From: Marinimicrobium alkaliphilum
Lineage (GTDB): Bacteria; Pseudomonadota; Gammaproteobacteria; Pseudomonadales; Cellvibrionaceae
Direction: 5' to 3'
Assembly: GCF_003259155.1 (NCBI RefSeq)
Contig: NZ_QGMQ01000012.1
Location: 1 to 64,000, forward strand
Length of the DNA: 64,000 nt
Below, one piece after another: positions 61,466 to 64,000 of this stretch. The notes under the pieces are model-generated. The model was not told the origin of the DNA. It searched no databases and worked only from the letters and a program-made list of their open reading frames with translations. A program made the translations under genes and the position numbers. Positions within the stretch are counted from its first letter, which is position 1. Each line of letters starts with the position of its first letter.

Positions 61466-61837
61466 TTACTTAGGACGCTTGGCACCGTATTTGGAACGAC
61501 CTTGCTTACGCTTATCAACACCGGAGGTATCCAGTGAACCGCGTACAGTGTGGTAACGAACACCCGGCAAGTCTTTTACACGACCGCCGCGAATCAGTAC
61601 TACACTATGCTCTTGCAGGTTATGCCCTTCACCACCAATGTAGGAAGTCACCTCAAAGCCATTGGTCAGGCGCACACGGCAAACCTTACGCAGGGCCGAG
61701 TTAGGCTTCTTCGGGGTGGTGGTATAAACGCGGGTGCAAACGCCGCGCTTTTGCGGGTTACCTTGCAGAGCAGGAACGTCGCTCTTTTGAACCTTACGTT
61801 TTCTCGGCTTACGAACCAACTGGTTGATCGTTGCCAT
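61466..61837 (-). CDS. rpsL: 30S ribosomal protein S12
   Basis: Decoding-centre protein. [20 protein letters not shown] is the start; the streptomycin-relevant Lys lies in [17 protein letters not shown] and the other in [22 protein letters not shown]. The ATG at 61837 gives 123 aa; the open frame runs 26 codons upstream, which is not conserved. First gene of the str operon. Confidence 0.97.
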   Translation of the reverse strand: MATINQLVRKPRKRKVQKSDVPALQGNPQKRGVCTRVYTTTPKKPNSALRKVCRVRLTNGFEVTSYIGGEGHNLQEHSVVLIRGGRVKDLPGVRYHTVRGSLDTSGVDKRKQGRSKYGAKRPK

Positions 61838-61899
61838 GAAAATAAACTCCACAAATAAAAATTGCCCCTGACACTCATTGCCATGGGCGTGGTTATAGA

Positions 61900-61917
61900 G
61901 AATGGCAAAAGCCATTC
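61900..61917 (-). other. Hairpin in the rpsL leader
   Basis: GAATGGC-TTTT-GCCATTC on the minus strand, a perfect 7-bp stem in the presumed 5' leader of the str transcript, about 60 nt before rpsL. No T-run follows. Role unknown; could be regulatory. Confidence 0.45.
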
Positions 61918-61925
61918 CCCGCTAC

Positions 61926-61961
61926 AAAAAGCGGGTGGCGCATTGTAAAGAGGCCACCCGC
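61926..61961 (-). terminator. Rho-independent terminator of rpoC (rpoBC operon)
   Basis: On the minus strand GCGGGTGGC, a 13-nt loop and GCCACCCGC form a perfect 9-bp stem, followed directly by five T residues. It lies about 50 nt after the rpoC stop. The loop contains the -10 of the str promoter. Confidence 0.8.
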
Positions 61962-61970
61962 CTACGTCAA
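61942..61970 (-). promoter_or_regulatory. str-operon promoter (rpsL)
   Basis: On the minus strand -35 TTGACG (61970-61965), a 17-bp spacer and -10 TACAAT (61947-61942), then discriminator GCGCC. The leader before rpsL is about 100 nt. The spacer and -10 are embedded in the rpoC terminator. Confidence 0.85.
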
Positions 61971-61973
61971 GCC

Positions 61974-62002
61974 ACCGGCCCGGCATTTCTGCCGGAACCG
62001 GT
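61974..62002 (-). other. Imperfect hairpin immediately after rpoC
   Basis: ACCGG...CCGGCA-GAAA-TGCCGG...CCGGT, two stacked GC stems with a small internal loop just past the rpoC stop. It has no T-run and ends just before the str -35 box; it may help fold the 3' end of rpoC mRNA. Confidence 0.4.
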
Positions 62003-62008
62003 CATTCC

Positions 62009-64000
62009 TCAGTTGGAGCTGGACTTGAGTGCTTCGGTCAAGGCTGCTTCGACCTCTTCCGCACTGACGCCTGAATCTACGCCACCCAACACCGCTTCGC
62101 GCCGACGGCGGCGCTCGTTGTGGTAGGCCAAGCCAGTACCGGCCGGGATCAGACGACCCACAACCACGTTCTCCTTGAGGCCTCGCAGGCTGTCTTTCTT
62201 CCCGGTAACCGCGGCCTCGGTGAGTACGCGCGTGGTCTCCTGGAAGGAGGCCGCCGAAATGAAGGACTCGGTTGCCAGCGATGCCTTGGTGATACCCAAC
62301 AACAGGCGCTCGAACTGGGCGGGCTGCTTGCCTTCGGCGCGCAGACGCTCGTTCTCTTCCAGAACGTTGGTGTACTCAACCTGCTCGCCTTTGACGAAGG
62401 TAGAGTCGCCCATGGTGGTGATTTCAACTTTGCGCAGCATCTGACGGACGATTGTCTCGATGTGCTTATCGTTGATTTTCACGCCCTGAAGGCGGTACAC
62501 GTCCTGGATCTCATTGGTAATGTACTGAGCCAATGCCTCGACGCCCTGCAAACGCAGGATGTCATGAGGGTTGCTCGGGCCATCGGAGACGACCTCACCC
62601 TTGGCGACCTGCTCACCTTCAAACACGGTCATTTGACGGTGTTTCGGGATCAGCACCTCGTAATGGGTCGAGCCATCGTCGAGGGTCTGGCCGTCCAGCG
62701 GGGTAATAACCAGACGACGCTTGCCTTTGGTCTCCTTACCGAAACTGACGGTACCGGAGATTTCGGCCAGGATCGACGGCTCTTTGGGCTTACGCGCCTC
62801 AAACAGGTCAGCCACACGCGGCAGACCACCCGTGATATCACGGGTTTTTGAACCTTCCTGCGGGATACGGGCAATAACGTCACCCGGGCGAATCGCATCG
62901 CCGTTGGACACAGTCACAATTGCCTTGGGAGGCAGCATGTAGTGTGCCGGAGCGTTACTGTTGGGCAGCGAGACTTCTTTGCCCTTCTCGTCGAGCAAGG
63001 ATACCGCCGGACGCAAGTCTTTACCGGCCGAAGGCCGCTCAGTGGTATCCATGACTTCGATCGAGCTCAAGCCCGTCAACTCGTCAGTCTGGCGCCGGAT
63101 TGAAAGGCCATCTTCCATACCGGAGAAGGCGGAAGTACCGGCCACCTCACTGACAATCGGGTGCGTGTGCGGATCCCATTTGGCAATGATCTGGCCACCT
63201 TTGACGGCGTCACCTTCGTTAACGCTGATCACGGCACCGTAAGGCAGTTTATAGCGCTCGCGCTCACTACCCGCGGCATCGGCGATCGCGATTTCACCGG
63301 AGCGGGACACCGCGACCAGATGACCATCGGAATTGGTGACCGTTTTCAGGTTCACCAGACGCACGGTGCCGTCCTGCTTGACCTGAACGCTGTCGGCCGC
63401 CGAGGCCCGGGAAGCCGCACCACCGATGTGGAAGGTACGCATGGTGAGCTGGGTACCCGGCTCACCAATGGACTGAGCGGCGATAACGCCGACCGACTCA
63501 CCGTTATTGACGCGGTGGCCGCGAGCCAGGTCACGCCCATAACACATGGAGCAGACACCGGTACGCGCCTCACAGGTAATCGGCGAGCGCACCAGCACTT
63601 CGTCAATACCCATGGATTCGATGCGCTCGACCCAGGCCTCATCAATCATGGTGCCCGCAGGCACCAGAATCTCGTCACTGCCCGGACGCACCACGTCACG
63701 CGCAATCACACGCCCGAGGATACGGTCGCCCAGGGACTCGATAACGTCGCCGCCTTCAATAACCGGGGCCATCACCAGGCCAGTACCGGTACCGCAATCA
63801 GCCATTGTGACCACCAGGTCCTGCGCCACATCCACCAGACGGCGAGTCAGATAACCGGAGTTAGCCGTTTTCAAAGCGGTATCCGCCAGACCTTTACGGG
63901 CACCGTGCGTGGAGATGAAGTACTGGAGTACGTTCAAACCTTCGCGGAAGTTGGCGGTAATCGGCGTCTCAATAATGGAGCCATCCGGACGCGCCATCAG
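62009..64000 (-). CDS. rpoC: RNA polymerase beta' subunit (partial, 3' two thirds... C-terminal half)
   Basis: The right edge of the window cuts this gene; only the C-terminal part (about 663 residues, corresponding to roughly E. coli residue 745 onward) is present. The first in-window residues are [21 protein letters not shown], inside the catalytic-core region, so the Met at 63997 is internal and not a start. The second zinc site is visible as an upstream Cys plus [16 protein letters not shown]. The trigger-loop helix is [27 protein letters not shown]. The C-terminus ends at 62009. Upstream rpoB is outside the window. Confidence 0.97.
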   Translation of the reverse strand: MMARPDGSIIETPITANFREGLNVLQYFISTHGARKGLADTALKTANSGYLTRRLVDVAQDLVVTMADCGTGTGLVMAPVIEGGDVIESLGDRILGRVIARDVVRPGSDEILVPAGTMIDEAWVERIESMGIDEVLVRSPITCEARTGVCSMCYGRDLARGHRVNNGESVGVIAAQSIGEPGTQLTMRTFHIGGAASRASAADSVQVKQDGTVRLVNLKTVTNSDGHLVAVSRSGEIAIADAAGSERERYKLPYGAVISVNEGDAVKGGQIIAKWDPHTHPIVSEVAGTSAFSGMEDGLSIRRQTDELTGLSSIEVMDTTERPSAGKDLRPAVSLLDEKGKEVSLPNSNAPAHYMLPPKAIVTVSNGDAIRPGDVIARIPQEGSKTRDITGGLPRVADLFEARKPKEPSILAEISGTVSFGKETKGKRRLVITPLDGQTLDDGSTHYEVLIPKHRQMTVFEGEQVAKGEVVSDGPSNPHDILRLQGVEALAQYITNEIQDVYRLQGVKINDKHIETIVRQMLRKVEITTMGDSTFVKGEQVEYTNVLEENERLRAEGKQPAQFERLLLGITKASLATESFISAASFQETTRVLTEAAVTGKKDSLRGLKENVVVGRLIPAGTGLAYHNERRRRREAVLGGVDSGVSAEEVEAALTEALKSSSN

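Overview
The window is chromosomal DNA from a gammaproteobacterium. It is GC-rich, dense in housekeeping genes and has no recognisable mobile elements. Gene order follows Pseudomonas closely: pssA-ilvC-ilvH-ilvI; clpB-pgeF-rluD-bamD followed by pilS-pilR, a minor-pilin/PilY1 cluster and ispH-fkpB-lspA-ileS-ribF-murJ; fabA-fabB; ssb-MFS-uvrA; and the long rplQ to rpsL ribosomal array followed by rpoC. Protein lengths and motifs fit a marine Pseudomonadales/Cellvibrionales-type organism, but the species cannot be named from this sequence. No rRNA or tRNA genes, insertion sequences, prophage or CRISPR arrays were seen.

Layout. 1-263: two tandem rRNA-type promoters pointing left out of the window, so an rRNA operon probably lies just outside. 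264-4636 (minus): phospholipid synthesis (pssA) and branched-chain amino-acid synthesis (ilvC, ilvH, ilvI). 5.1-12.7 kb: a small secreted DUF4124 protein, the heat-shock disaggregase clpB with a clear sigma-32 promoter, pgeF, rluD, bamD and nadE. 12.8-23.9 kb: type IV pilus regulation (pilS, pilR) and the minor pilins plus PilY1 tip adhesin, with one FimT-type pseudopilin gene inverted. 23.8-32.6 kb (minus): ispH, fkpB, lspA, ileS, ribF, a FapA/DUF342 protein and murJ. 32.7-38.8 kb: a LexA-controlled yebG-like gene, a Gfo/Idh/MocA oxidoreductase, ispB, fabA, fabB, an RmlD-like protein with a degenerate active site, and ssb. 38.9-43.2 kb: a divergent MFS transporter and uvrA.

43.3-61.8 kb (all minus): the alpha (rpsM-rpsK-rpsD-rpoA-rplQ), spc (rplN to rpmJ), S10 (rpsJ to rpsQ) and str (rpsL-rpsG-fusA-tuf) operons in canonical order, followed at the right edge by the 3' two thirds of rpoC.

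The genes fall into a few working groups: translation and transcription machinery, with promoters that share GC-rich discriminators typical of growth-rate and ppGpp control; envelope construction (BamD, MurJ, LspA, PssA, FabA/FabB); type IV pilus assembly; and DNA repair (UvrA, SSB, YebG). I did not find a convincing undescribed multigene system. The most interesting signals are regulatory: the str promoter lies inside the loop of the rpoBC terminator, a dyad overlaps the clpB sigma-32 promoter, and unexplained hairpins lie inside the S10 and str operons.
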